A stretch of DNA of 64,000 nucleotides. It comes from UBA7672 sp963738625 (GTDB lineage Bacteria > Pseudomonadota > Alphaproteobacteria > Caulobacterales > Hyphomonadaceae). The position numbers were made by a program, and so were the translations under genes. Positions within the stretch are counted from its first letter, which is position 1. Each line of letters begins with the position of its first letter. The stretch covers positions 806,001 through 870,000 of the forward strand of contig CAVTXH010000003.1 of assembly GCA_963738625.1 (NCBI GenBank). Direction: 5' to 3'. Below the pieces are notes generated by a model. The model was not told the DNA's origin. It saw only the letters and a list, made by a program, of their open reading frames with translations, and did not search any database. Shown one piece after another: positions 17,666 through 26,754 of this stretch.

Positions 17666-20194
17666 TCAAGCTGAGCGCAATACTCGTGCTGGCCGATGGG
17701 ACAAAGTCGACCAACCGACCGCGGCGCCCCCTGTTGCGGCCGCAACAACGGCGATTGCCGCGACCGTAACGACAGGCCCGAAGTCAAACCGCCACGTCGC
17801 TTCGAACACATAAATCACGATCGGGTGAGCCGCAGCGATTCCCATGATGGCGCCGAGCGACGCCGCCGCGAATGCCGCAAGCGCGAACTCGAAAGCGTAA
17901 AGCGCGAGGATAGAAGGGCGCGAGGCGCCGAACACCTTGAGCAGGGCCGACTCTCGCCTGCGCCGGCGTGCTGCAGCGGCGAACGCGCCGAACAGCACCA
18001 GCACGCCCGCGGTCGTCACAACGCCTGCCAGGGCCGTCACGGCAAGCGACACCTGGCCGAAAAGGTCGGCGGCGGTTTCGAGCGTGCGCCGCAGCTGGAA
18101 GGCGAGCACGTCCGGCCAGCGATCAGCGACCGCGCGGATCAGGCCGCTCTCGACCTCAGGCGGCACGATGACGATCGCGGTGTTGAACGGTTTCGCCGCA
18201 TCAAGCGTGCCGGGCGACAGAATGAACGCCATGTTGGGACCGAAACCGCCCCAGTCGACTTTCCGGATCGACGAAATCTCGCCTTCGAGCTCGCGACCGT
18301 AGATGCGAAAACCGACCTTGTCGCCGATACGCAGCTTTAGCCCGACCGCCGCGCCCTCCTCCACCGAGACGAGCAGCGGACCGGAATAATCATCCCGCCA
18401 CCATTTGCCTTGGCGCACGACCACTTCAGGCGGCGCCTTGCCGAGCACCGTCATCGCCGTCTCGCCGCGTGTCACCCAGCGCTCTTCAGGGGAGACTTTT
18501 TCCTCGTCCAGCGGCTCGCCCTTCAGCGAAATGACGCGGCCGAGGATGAACGGCGCGCGCTGATAGACCTTGGAATTCGACAGATCGACTCCGAACTTCT
18601 TCATCATCGCATCGAATTCCGCAGCATCCTCGTGCGGCACCTGCCGGAAGATCACCGACGGCGCATTCGCCGGCGCCGTGTCGCGCAGCTGCCCCAGCAG
18701 ATTCGTCTGCACGACGGCGACCAGCGACATCAGGGCAAGGCCCAGGCCGAGCGCAGGCGCGACCACCGGCGCCAGCGATCCGGGACCGCCGAGATTGGCG
18801 AGCGCCAAGCGCAGATAACCGCGCGCATGTTTCGATCCGGCCTTCGCCGCGCGCTTCACCAGCAGCGCTGCGCCGGTGAGAAGCAGCCACGCGAATGCCG
18901 CGCCAGCAAGCAGCGCGAGCACCATAAGCGGCTCGACCGACCCCAGTGTCGCAACGACAACGAGCGCGGCGCCGGCCACGATCGCAACCCACCGCTCGAA
19001 CCAGGGCGACTTGCCCATCAGCTCGCCGCCTTCGCGCCGGAACAGCGCCGCGGGCGGCGTCGCCCTCGCCCGCCCGAGCGGCGTCGCGACGAACATCACC
19101 GCGGCAAGCAGCGCCAGCACGAAGGCTTTCAGCAGCGGCCACGGATAGAGCGCGAGTTCCGTCGGCAGCGGAATGACGTTGCCGGTGATGGTCTTGAGCA
19201 GCCAGGGCGAGGCCGCGCCCAGCCCCACGCCCGCGAGGGCGCCAACGCCCGCCAGCACTCCAAACTGCGCAGCGTAGGCGGCGCGGATGGTCGCCGCGTC
19301 CGCGCCCAGCGCCTTCAGCACCGCGATCGAGTCGATGCGCGACTCAAGGAAAGAAGAAGTCGCTTGCGCCACGCCGACGCCGCCCGCCACCAGCGCCGCG
19401 ATGCCGATGACCGACATGAAGCTGTTGAGCATGTCGAGCAGCATCCGCAGCCCATCGATCGCATCCTCCGGCGAGCGATAACGCAGCCCCGCCTTCTCCC
19501 ATGTCTCCGTCACGTCCTTCTCGAAGCTCTCAAGATATTCGGGCTTGAGCGTCAGGCGATAGGCGGTGCGGAACAGGCGGCCGGGCGAGAGCTGCCCGGT
19601 CTCCTTCAACGCATCGAGCGCAATGACAACGCGCGGCTCGAACGCGCCGGGCTTGCCGATACGGTCTGGCTCGCTGAGCAGTTCTGCGCGTATCTCGACT
19701 TCGAAATCGCCCAGGGCCATCCGGTCGCCGACCTTCACGCCAAGCTCGGTCAGCAGACTTTCGCTCGCCGCTATGCCCCACACGCCCTCGCGCTTGGCGA
19801 GGATGTCCGTCTGCGGCGGCGCGCCGGGATTGAAGCCGAAGGCCCCCACGAGCGGAAACGCGCTGTCGATGCCGCGCACATCGATCTGGCGAACCTTGTC
19901 GCCCTTGCGCGCCATCAGGTCGACCTGCGCCGCTTCCGTCACCGCGCCGCGCGCTTCGAACCAGGCGCGTTCCTCGTCGGTCGCCTGCCTTTGCGAGATC
20001 GATACGGCAGCGTCCCCGCCCAGCAGGGCGCGCGACTGGATTTCGAGGCCGCGACTGAACGAAGCCGTAATCGACCCTGCCGCGGCAATCGCCCATGCGC
20101 CCAACGCCAGACAGGCGAGATATATCCAGAAGCCGCCGAGCCCGCCGGCCAGCTCGCGCCGGGCAATGCGCAACCAGGCGCGATTAGCGCTCAT
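17666..20194 (-). CDS. FtsX-like ABC transporter permease (YbbP-like)
   Basis: 842 residues with the layout of large MacB/FtsX-superfamily permeases: one N-terminal helix, a long extracytoplasmic domain, then blocks of three helices (around 270-400 and the C terminus), with extra helices in the middle. The length and the company of an ATPase and a TesA-like esterase match the ybbA-ybbP-tesA block known from many proteobacteria. Its ATG at 20194 overlaps the ATPase stop codon (ATGA), so translation is coupled. The transported substrate of YbbP-type systems is not established. A role in lipid or lipoprotein traffic is only inferred. Confidence 0.88.
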   Translation of the reverse strand: MSANRAWLRIARRELAGGLGGFWIYLACLALGAWAIAAAGSITASFSRGLEIQSRALLGGDAAVSISQRQATDEERAWFEARGAVTEAAQVDLMARKGDKVRQIDVRGIDSAFPLVGAFGFNPGAPPQTDILAKREGVWGIAASESLLTELGVKVGDRMALGDFEVEIRAELLSEPDRIGKPGAFEPRVVIALDALKETGQLSPGRLFRTAYRLTLKPEYLESFEKDVTETWEKAGLRYRSPEDAIDGLRMLLDMLNSFMSVIGIAALVAGGVGVAQATSSFLESRIDSIAVLKALGADAATIRAAYAAQFGVLAGVGALAGVGLGAASPWLLKTITGNVIPLPTELALYPWPLLKAFVLALLAAVMFVATPLGRARATPPAALFRREGGELMGKSPWFERWVAIVAGAALVVVATLGSVEPLMVLALLAGAAFAWLLLTGAALLVKRAAKAGSKHARGYLRLALANLGGPGSLAPVVAPALGLGLALMSLVAVVQTNLLGQLRDTAPANAPSVIFRQVPHEDAAEFDAMMKKFGVDLSNSKVYQRAPFILGRVISLKGEPLDEEKVSPEERWVTRGETAMTVLGKAPPEVVVRQGKWWRDDYSGPLLVSVEEGAAVGLKLRIGDKVGFRIYGRELEGEISSIRKVDWGGFGPNMAFILSPGTLDAAKPFNTAIVIVPPEVESGLIRAVADRWPDVLAFQLRRTLETAADLFGQVSLAVTALAGVVTTAGVLVLFGAFAAAARRRRRESALLKVFGASRPSILALYAFEFALAAFAAASLGAIMGIAAAHPIVIYVFEATWRFDFGPVVTVAAIAVVAAATGGAAVGWSTLSHRPARVLRSA

Positions 20195-20859
20195 GCGACG
20201 ATCCTGCCGTCGGACATTTCCACTATCCGGTCGGCGCGTTTCGCGATTTCGAGGTCGTGCGTCACCACCACCAGCGTGGCATTCCGCTCGCGCGCTATGG
20301 CGAACAGCATGTCGGCGACCATCGACCCCGATGCGCGGTCGAGATTGCCGGTCGGCTCGTCGGCAAAGACGATGGCCGGGTTGCTGGCTAGCGCGCGCGC
20401 CACCGCCACCCTCTGCCGCTCGCCGCCTGAAAGCTGGCCGGGAAAGTGATCCATGCGAGCGCCGAGCCCCACGGCTTCGAGCCCCGACTTCGCCAGCGCA
20501 TCGACGTTTGACAGTCCGGCGATCTCAAGCGGCGCACGCACATTGTCGAACGCCGTCATGGTGCCAAGAAGGTGGAAGGACTGGAACACCAGGCTCACCC
20601 GCCCGCGCCGCACGCGCGCGAGCCCGTCCTCGCTCTTGCCGGTGAGACTCTCTCCCAAAAGCGTGACTTCGCCCTTTGTCGCGCGCTCGATGCCGGTGGC
20701 GACCGCGATCAGCGACGACTTGCCCGATCCCGATGGCCCAACGACCGCCACGCTTTCGCCCGGCATCGCCCGGAAGGTGACGCCCTTGAGGATTTCCACC
20801 GGCCCCGATGCGGCCGGAAGGGTCAGATAAACGTCATCGAGCGTCAGAGCGGCGTCCAA
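20191..20859 (-). CDS. ABC transporter ATP-binding protein (YbbA-like)
   Basis: 222 residues and a complete ABC ATPase: Walker A GPSGSGKS, Q-loop VFQSFHLL, signature LSGGERQRVAVARAL, Walker B AIVFADEPTGNLD and switch His in VVTHD. It is of the LolD/MacB/YbbA subfamily. The start is a TTG at 20859; an in-frame stop lies four codons upstream, and GAGGA is six bases before the TTG, so no longer form is possible. It overlaps the permease gene by four bases. It is divergent from the TesA-like esterase gene. Confidence 0.9.
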   Translation of the reverse strand: MDAALTLDDVYLTLPAASGPVEILKGVTFRAMPGESVAVVGPSGSGKSSLIAVATGIERATKGEVTLLGESLTGKSEDGLARVRRGRVSLVFQSFHLLGTMTAFDNVRAPLEIAGLSNVDALAKSGLEAVGLGARMDHFPGQLSGGERQRVAVARALASNPAIVFADEPTGNLDRASGSMVADMLFAIARERNATLVVVTHDLEIAKRADRIVEMSDGRIVA

Positions 20860-20939
20860 GAACCATCCTCATCTTGCGCTACCCCGCGCGAGCGAGCTTG
20901 ATGCGGCCTAGCGCTCTAAACGGCAAGACAGGAGACCGG

Positions 20940-21635
20940 ATGCGCAGACTTTTCGTCCCCATCGGCTGCATAGCCTTGGCCGCGTTCGCCGCCTGCGGAC
21001 AGAATCAGCCCCAGACGGCGTCGGGTCCGGTTGCCATAGAGGGCGAGCCCGGCGATCCATCCGTCGTGACACAGAGCGCTCCCGTGATCGTGATGCTCGG
21101 CGACAGCCTGACGGCGGGCTATCAGCTGCCGGCCGGCAATGCCCTTCCCGCCGCCCTGCAGCGCGATTTCGAAGCGCGCGGCGTCGCGGCGACATTCGTC
21201 AACGCGGGCGTGTCGGGCGACACGACCGCCGACGGCCTCAACCGCTATGACTGGAGCGTAACGGGCGCGAACGCTGATCTTCTGGTGATCGCGCTGGGCG
21301 CCAACGATTTCCTGCAGGACCTGCCGCCCGAGACGCCGCGAAAGAACCTCGCCGCGATTCTCGAGCGTGCGAAGAAGGACAACCTCCCCGCCGTGCTGAT
21401 CGGCGTCGCCATTCCCGGCGACTCGCAGGACGGGCGCGAGGCGGCTTATGCCGCAATCTACCCCGATCTTTCGGCCCGGTACGGCGCGCCCTATTTCCCC
21501 AACATGCTGGACGCCGTCGCGGGCCAACCCAACCTGTTGCAACAGGACGGCCTTCACCCGACGGCGCAAGGGGTTGAGGCCATTGCCGCGGCGATCACCG
21601 AATTCCTTGCGCCGCTTGTGGTTGATCTGAGCTGA
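20940..21635 (+). CDS. tesA: SGNH-family arylesterase/lysophospholipase (TesA-like), lipoprotein
   Basis: 231 residues of the SGNH hydrolase fold. The catalytic Ser lies in GDSLTAG (residues 54-60), block II is VNAGVSGDTTADGL, block III is ALGANDFLQDLPP, and the C-terminal Asp-His pair is in DGLHPTAQG. TesA homologues hydrolyse acyl esters and thioesters in the periplasm. Here the signal peptide ends FAAC (Cys 19), so the enzyme is probably a lipoprotein. The ATG at 20940 has AGGAG upstream. It is divergent from the ybbA/ybbP-like genes, the usual partners of tesA. Confidence 0.87.
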   Translation: MRRLFVPIGCIALAAFAACGQNQPQTASGPVAIEGEPGDPSVVTQSAPVIVMLGDSLTAGYQLPAGNALPAALQRDFEARGVAATFVNAGVSGDTTADGLNRYDWSVTGANADLLVIALGANDFLQDLPPETPRKNLAAILERAKKDNLPAVLIGVAIPGDSQDGREAAYAAIYPDLSARYGAPYFPNMLDAVAGQPNLLQQDGLHPTAQGVEAIAAAITEFLAPLVVDLS

Positions 21636-21697
21636 CCCTATCGCCTCCCGCCGCATCGGGATAACCTGAAACGGGTCGGACGATACGGGAGGATGAA

Positions 21698-22339
21698 ATG
21701 AAGCTCGCACTCGCCACATTTGGATTCGCTCTTTTGTTTGGCGGGGCAAGCTGCACCCAGGCGCCCCAGTCGAGTACGGCTGCGCCTGCCGCGGTTGCTT
21801 CCGTCTCCGCTCCGGCGGTCAAGACAAGCGTGGACATCACCGAGGCGAGCTTCGGGTGCATCCGCAAGCTTGAGCCCGTGCGCGGCTTCTATGTCGGCAA
21901 CCTGCTCGGAAACATCGAGGGCACGCTGAAGGTCGCTCGCTCGGAAACCGGCGGGACCTATCCGGTTGGCTCGGTCGTGCAACTTGTCCCCACGGAAGCG
22001 ATGGTCAAGCGCGAGGCGGGCTACAGTCCCAAGACGAACGACTGGGAATTCTTTGAACTCGCCGTGACCCCGACCGCCACCAAGATCAACGTGCGCGGAT
22101 CGAGTGAAGTCGTGAACCGCTTCGGCGGCAACTGCCTGTCCTGCCATGCTCCCGCTTCAGAAAAATGGGACATGATCTGCGAGCAGACGCATGGCTGCCT
22201 GCCGATCCCTGTAACGCCGGTGATGGCTAAGGCGATCCAGAACACGGACCCGCGCTGCGACAAGGTCGATCTGCCGCCCGAGCAGTTGGAAGCGTTGCGG
22301 CAGCTTGCTGCGGCTCTGGGCGCGCGGCCCGCGAACTGA
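21698..22339 (+). CDS. Heme-binding lipoprotein with CLSCH motif
   Basis: 213 residues with a lipoprotein-like signal (LLFGGASC). The body contains one c-type heme site, CLSCH, at residues 146-150, followed by a Cys-containing stretch (DMICEQTHGC) and a further Cys near 185 (DPRCDK). The N-terminal half is beta-rich and unlike classic cytochrome c. The ATG at 21698 has GGGAGGA. I do not recognise the family. It is probably a periplasmic electron carrier or oxidase component, and similar one-heme lipoproteins are encoded nearby at 9803 and in the quinoproteins from 24630. Confidence 0.72.
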   Translation: MKLALATFGFALLFGGASCTQAPQSSTAAPAAVASVSAPAVKTSVDITEASFGCIRKLEPVRGFYVGNLLGNIEGTLKVARSETGGTYPVGSVVQLVPTEAMVKREAGYSPKTNDWEFFELAVTPTATKINVRGSSEVVNRFGGNCLSCHAPASEKWDMICEQTHGCLPIPVTPVMAKAIQNTDPRCDKVDLPPEQLEALRQLAAALGARPAN

Positions 22340-22366
22340 AACAGCTCTTCAAGCAGGGGCTCGGCG

Positions 22367-22451
22367 CCTTTGTGATCTTCGTGGAGTCTTCGTGTCCTTG
22401 TGTTGAAGACTCAAACACGAAGACACGAAGACTCCACGAAGGACACCAAGG
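22367..22451. repeat. Long intergenic palindrome (CTTCGTG-rich)
   Basis: A perfect 20-bp inverted repeat (22377-22396 and 22422-22441) extends to about 30 bp per arm with three mismatches. It encloses 25 bases that can pair further. The arms are built from iterated CTTCGTG/CACGAAG units and are AT-richer than their surroundings. It sits between convergent genes. No T tract follows, so it looks like a dispersed REP-type element more than a simple terminator. Confidence 0.75.
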
Positions 22452-22487
22452 GGTTTCAGCTAGCGAAATTGATGCAGGCGCCTTGCT

Positions 22488-23090
22488 CTAGGCTGTACGC
22501 CTCGCCAGCTGTCGCTCGCGGATTTCTGCGAGCACAGGCGCAGGGAGGATCAGCCCGCCCGCGCCCGGCACGACGCGCGCAGGCCTCGCGAATTTCGGCT
22601 CCTCGAATTGCATCGCATGCAGCAACGTCGAGAAGAACGAATTGCTGTTCGGGCCGAAGCCGAGGAACGGATAGGGCAGACCTGATCCTCCCTCGGGCCC
22701 GTCGCTCAGCGAATTGATGCGCTTCAGCGCTTCGAGACCTGGCGCCAGCCGTGCGTGAACATCCGCCTCGCTCAGCCCGCCCGCCAACACACGCAGCGCG
22801 CCGCTCTCCAGCCCCTGCCCGATCGCGCGCGAACCAAGCGCTGCGCCATTGATCGGCAGGAAGGTGCGCGGATGAGCCAGCGTGTCGTAGCCGCGCAGCC
22901 TGTCGGTCCGTAGATATCCGATCGGCTTGTGGCGCCAGCGCTGCCCCTGCCGGTCATACCAGCTGGCGAGCCCGTTGATCTGGCGCACGGCGTTCAACTT
23001 CGGGTCGGCGACCACGATCATGCGGTGCGCGGCGAACGTCGTTCCCCACGGAATGCGCAATTCGGCGGCGGCGATCGTCCATCCGGTCAT
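22488..23090 (-). CDS. Conserved-looking protein of unknown function
   Basis: 200 residues with no signal peptide and no family I recognise. Notable features are an N-terminal hydrophobic/aromatic segment (TGWTIAAAELRIPWGTTFAAHRMIVV), a W/Y/R-rich middle, and the C-terminal motif YPFLGFGPNSNSFFSTLLHAM. That motif resembles the asparagine-rich helix of some papain-fold hydrolases, but I cannot identify a catalytic Cys. Codon use and frame are normal. It starts 17 bases after the DUF3089 gene stop on the same strand, so the two are likely cotranscribed, although the ribosome site is weak. Confidence 0.6.
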   Translation of the reverse strand: MTGWTIAAAELRIPWGTTFAAHRMIVVADPKLNAVRQINGLASWYDRQGQRWRHKPIGYLRTDRLRGYDTLAHPRTFLPINGAALGSRAIGQGLESGALRVLAGGLSEADVHARLAPGLEALKRINSLSDGPEGGSGLPYPFLGFGPNSNSFFSTLLHAMQFEEPKFARPARVVPGAGGLILPAPVLAEIRERQLARRTA

Positions 23091-23107
23091 GGCCAGAAGA
23101 TGGGCCG

Positions 23108-24391
23108 TCAGTTAGGCTTCTGCAATTGCTTGGGAGGCGGAGGCGCATCATCCTGCGGATGCTGGTTCCGTGAAATCGCGCGCGAGGCATAGGATTTCGA
23201 CTGCGACCTCACGAGGTCGACCAGGTTCCCCATGGCGAGGTTCAGGTCGAGGGGGTGCAGCCCCCAGCTCGGCTGGATCCGGCCGTCGATGACGACATCG
23301 CCCACGATCGTATCGGTGCGGGCGTCCGCCGGATCGGGGGTTGCGGTGATGGCGAGATAGCTGAACCCGCCCCTGGTGATGCATTTCGCCGACAGCATGC
23401 CAGGCAGCATCACGAACGGCGTCTCGATGGTCGTGGCCGTCGTCGTCCACGGGCCCGGCGGCGCCATCGAGTCGGTGACTTTCCCGGTCGGCAGCATCGC
23501 CTTCAGCGCACCCTGCGAGCCGTCGAGCTCGGCCGGGTTCACGCACGCCGCCTGCATGCCCTGCTGCTCCGCCTTGCCGAACAGCGAATCCTCCGGCGGC
23601 GGCGCACCGGCGCGGAACGACACCCAGGCAATCGCGCAGCCTATGTCCTCGTTGGAAACGCACAGCCCGATATCCTTGAACGACCCGCCGCCGTCATGCG
23701 GATTGCTGACGGCGAGGTTGGTTCCGGGAAGGATGGCCGACACCATCCTGTCCTGCACCGGCTTGCCGTCGATCTCCGATGCGATGAGGCGCGTGAGCAG
23801 GCCCGAACCCTGGCTGTGCCCGATCAGCACGACGCCGCGTCCGACATTGTTGTAGGCGAGATAGTGCTCCCAAGCCGCCTTCACGTCGGCATAGGCCATC
23901 TCGCGATTGGTTTCCGGCGTCTCGCCGCGCAGCATCTGGCGCAGCGCAGGCAGCGTCACCTGCCGGTACATCGGCGCATAGAGCCGGCACACCGATCCGA
24001 AGCGTGCGAGCTGCTGGCGGACAACTTCCTTCTCTTCGGGGCCCGGGACGATGTCCGAGTTCGGCGTCTGATCGAGCGACACGGTCGGATAGACATAGAA
24101 GCAGTCGATCGGCGCCTTGGCGTCAGCGATGAAGCTGTCCTTGGTCAGCTTGCCGTCAGCCGCTATGGATGTCGCTGTTGCAACCTGCTTGCAGGCGTCG
24201 TTTGCATCCGGCCGGCACAGCCAGGCTTCGGGCTTCGAATAGTCGACCGGCGTCACCTGCTCGACCGCCGGAGCGTCCGCGCCAGCGTCGGCGACAGGCG
24301 CCGGGACAGGAGCTGCAGCTTCCGGCGCGGGCTTTTCGCCGCCGCACGCAGCAAGCAGCGCGGTCACCGCTAGGGCGGTCAACAGCCTCAT
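23108..24391 (-). CDS. DUF3089-type alpha/beta hydrolase, lipoprotein
   Basis: 427 residues. The lipoprotein signal is LLAACGG, followed by an Ala/Pro linker. The mature part contains YVYPTVSLDQTPNSD, YAPMYRQVTL, the nucleophile elbow GHSQGS (VVLIGHSQGSGLLTRLI) and a Cys-bounded region (LCVSNEDIGCAIAWVSF), which fit the DUF3089 family of secreted or anchored alpha/beta hydrolases. The substrate is unknown; esters are plausible. The ATG at 24391 has GGGGAG eight bases before it. The gene at 22488 probably follows in the same transcript. Confidence 0.83.
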   Translation of the reverse strand: MRLLTALAVTALLAACGGEKPAPEAAAPVPAPVADAGADAPAVEQVTPVDYSKPEAWLCRPDANDACKQVATATSIAADGKLTKDSFIADAKAPIDCFYVYPTVSLDQTPNSDIVPGPEEKEVVRQQLARFGSVCRLYAPMYRQVTLPALRQMLRGETPETNREMAYADVKAAWEHYLAYNNVGRGVVLIGHSQGSGLLTRLIASEIDGKPVQDRMVSAILPGTNLAVSNPHDGGGSFKDIGLCVSNEDIGCAIAWVSFRAGAPPPEDSLFGKAEQQGMQAACVNPAELDGSQGALKAMLPTGKVTDSMAPPGPWTTTATTIETPFVMLPGMLSAKCITRGGFSYLAITATPDPADARTDTIVGDVVIDGRIQPSWGLHPLDLNLAMGNLVDLVRSQSKSYASRAISRNQHPQDDAPPPPKQLQKPN

Positions 24392-24629
24392 AGGCGCGCT
24401 CCCCGTGTTTTGCGGTCCGACGCCGCTCAATGAAAACAATGTGGCGCCGCACGGCATGCGGTCAAATCGCCGCCGGGACATGGCGCTGCAGACGTTCAAA
24501 CAGGCTGGAACACAAGCGCGCGACCGGATTTGGGCGCCCTTTGCAATTCACCGCCGCTGGGGCAGGTTGCCCGCAATCAGTCTGAGGCGCAGGTGCGGCC
24601 AACGCAGCGCGCTTCCCGGGAGGAAGACA

Positions 24630-26633
24630 ATGGCGAAAATTCTGGCCGCAGCTCTAGGCTGTGCATCGCTGCTTGCGCTCGCCGCGTGCCAGACGCAGGA
24701 GCCGGCGAAACCTGCCGCCGCCGCACCGGCCGCAACCACCGCTCCCGCTGCTCCCGCCACGCCGCCAAACGCGCCGCAGCCCGTGGCTGCAACCACCGGA
24801 CCGCACCCGGGCGAAGCGATCTACAAACAGACCTGCGCCACCTGCCATGACAATCCGGAAGCCACGCGCTCCCCCTCGCGCGACAATCTCAAGGGGATGA
24901 GCTTCCAGTTCGTCAACTACGCGCTGACCCAGGGCAGGATGAAGGACATCGGCGCCACCCTTTCCACCGACCAGCGCGCGCAGGTCGTGAGCTATGTCAC
25001 CGGCCGCGACACGACCAAGACGGTCGACTGGACGCCGAAGATGATGTGCACGGGCGCCCGCGCGGCCGTCGACCTGGAAGGCCCCGACGCCGCGACAGCG
25101 ACGCACTTCGGCTTCGACTCGAACAACACGCGCAAGCTTACCGCGAAGCAGGCCGGCCTCACCACGGCGCAGCTCTCCAACATGGAGCTCGCATGGTCGA
25201 TCGCCTTCCCGGATGCGCAGATCATGCGCTCGCAGGGCGCGATCGTCGGCAAGAACCTGTTCTATCCGGTGACCGACGCCGGCAAGCTCTACGCGTTCGA
25301 TCTCAGCGATCCCGCCAAACCATGCGTGCAGTGGGTTTACTCCACGCCCGGCGAGGCCCCGCTCCGCACCAGCATCGCCTATGGCGTCCTCGCCGACGGC
25401 ACTCCCTTGCTCGTCTTCGCCGGCATCGACTCGACCGTGCACGCCGTCGACCCGCGCAACGGCAAGGCGCTGTGGACCAAGCCTGTCGGCTCCTATTCGT
25501 ATTCGATGACCAGCGGCACGCCGACCGTCCTCAAGGATCGGGTGATCGTCCCCGTCTCGCAGTTCGAGATCTCCTTCGCCGCCGACAACAAGCACGAGTG
25601 CTGCACCAACCACGGCTATGTGCTGTCGCTCGACCCCAAGACAGGCGCTCAGCAATGGCGCTACGACACCATGCCGGAAGCCAAGCCGATCCGCGACCGC
25701 GGCGACGGCAAGCAGCTGCTAGGCCCGTCCGGCGCGCCGATCTGGAACTCCCCGGTGGTCGATGAGAAGCGCGGCCTGGTCTATTTCGGCACCGGGGAGA
25801 GCAACTCGCCCCCGGCGCACGCGAACACCAATGCGCTGATCGCCATCGACCTCAAGACCGGCAAGGAGAAGTGGAGCTTCCACGCCACGCCGAACGACAT
25901 CTTCAACTCGGGCTGCGGCATCAATCCGAGGCCTGAACAGCTGAACTGCACCAAGGCGCCCGAGACCGTCTTCCGCGATGTCGATTTCGGCGCCTCGCTG
26001 ATCCTCGGCACGCACTCCGACGGCAGGCAGCTGGTCTATGCCGGCCAGAAGTCGGGTTCGGTCTGGGCGCTCGAACCCGACACCGGCAAGGTCGTCTGGC
26101 GCACGCCGCTCGGCACCGGCAGCGCGCTTGGCGGCGTCCATTGGGGCATCGCCTTCGACAAGGACACGGTCTATGCGCCGATCTCTAACGTCGGCCGCCC
26201 GATCCCCGGCGAATGGGATGGCGATCCCAACATCAAGCCAGGCCTCTACGCGCTCGACGCCAGGACCGGAAAGATCAAGTGGCAGTTCAATCCCGAGCCG
26301 CCGGCGGGCACGCCTGCCCCCGCCCCGGGCACGCGCGGCGGCTGGCGCGGCAACGTCTTCTCGACAGCTCCGACCGTGATCGACGGCGCCGTCGTCGCGG
26401 CTGCGCTCGACGGCTCGCTCTACATCGTCGACGCCAAGACCGGAAAACAGCTTTGGACCACGAAGACAGCCATCGAGTACGACGGCGTCAACGGGATCAA
26501 AGGCAAGGGCGGTGCGATCGACTCCAACTCGATCACCGCGGCCAACGGCCTGCTGCTGGTCAACTCGGGCTATGGCATGTTCGGACAGGCTGGCGGCAAC
26601 ATGCTTCTGGCGTTCAAGCCGAAGGCTGGCTGA
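24630..26633 (+). CDS. Quinoprotein dehydrogenase lipoprotein, cytochrome c + PQQ propeller, paralogue 1
   Basis: 667 residues. Lipobox Cys 20 (LALAAC), Ala/Pro linker, cytochrome c domain with CATCH at 69-73, then a PQQ-type beta-propeller (about 160-667). The propeller carries adjacent cysteines 324-325 in HECCTNHG, the vicinal pair that stacks on PQQ in quinoprotein alcohol dehydrogenases. Repeated GxxxW-type propeller motifs (DPRNGKALW, DLKTGKEKWSF, DTGKVVWRT, DAKTGKQLW) are clear. The N-terminal cytochrome plus propeller is the layout of polyvinyl-alcohol dehydrogenases, but the substrate here is unknown. The ATG at 24630 has AGGAAG. It is the first of three tandem paralogues, each with its own ribosome site. 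Confidence 0.88.
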   Translation: MAKILAAALGCASLLALAACQTQEPAKPAAAAPAATTAPAAPATPPNAPQPVAATTGPHPGEAIYKQTCATCHDNPEATRSPSRDNLKGMSFQFVNYALTQGRMKDIGATLSTDQRAQVVSYVTGRDTTKTVDWTPKMMCTGARAAVDLEGPDAATATHFGFDSNNTRKLTAKQAGLTTAQLSNMELAWSIAFPDAQIMRSQGAIVGKNLFYPVTDAGKLYAFDLSDPAKPCVQWVYSTPGEAPLRTSIAYGVLADGTPLLVFAGIDSTVHAVDPRNGKALWTKPVGSYSYSMTSGTPTVLKDRVIVPVSQFEISFAADNKHECCTNHGYVLSLDPKTGAQQWRYDTMPEAKPIRDRGDGKQLLGPSGAPIWNSPVVDEKRGLVYFGTGESNSPPAHANTNALIAIDLKTGKEKWSFHATPNDIFNSGCGINPRPEQLNCTKAPETVFRDVDFGASLILGTHSDGRQLVYAGQKSGSVWALEPDTGKVVWRTPLGTGSALGGVHWGIAFDKDTVYAPISNVGRPIPGEWDGDPNIKPGLYALDARTGKIKWQFNPEPPAGTPAPAPGTRGGWRGNVFSTAPTVIDGAVVAAALDGSLYIVDAKTGKQLWTTKTAIEYDGVNGIKGKGGAIDSNSITAANGLLLVNSGYGMFGQAGGNMLLAFKPKAG

Positions 26634-26754
26634 CATCGGGCAAACCTGACGCCGGGTCAGAGTTGACGCCGACGTCAGGGAAGGCAGATGATCGTTCCTG
26701 TCGCAACAATGCGCCCTGCGAGAGAAATCGGCGCGGTCTGCGGGAGGAATGGTC

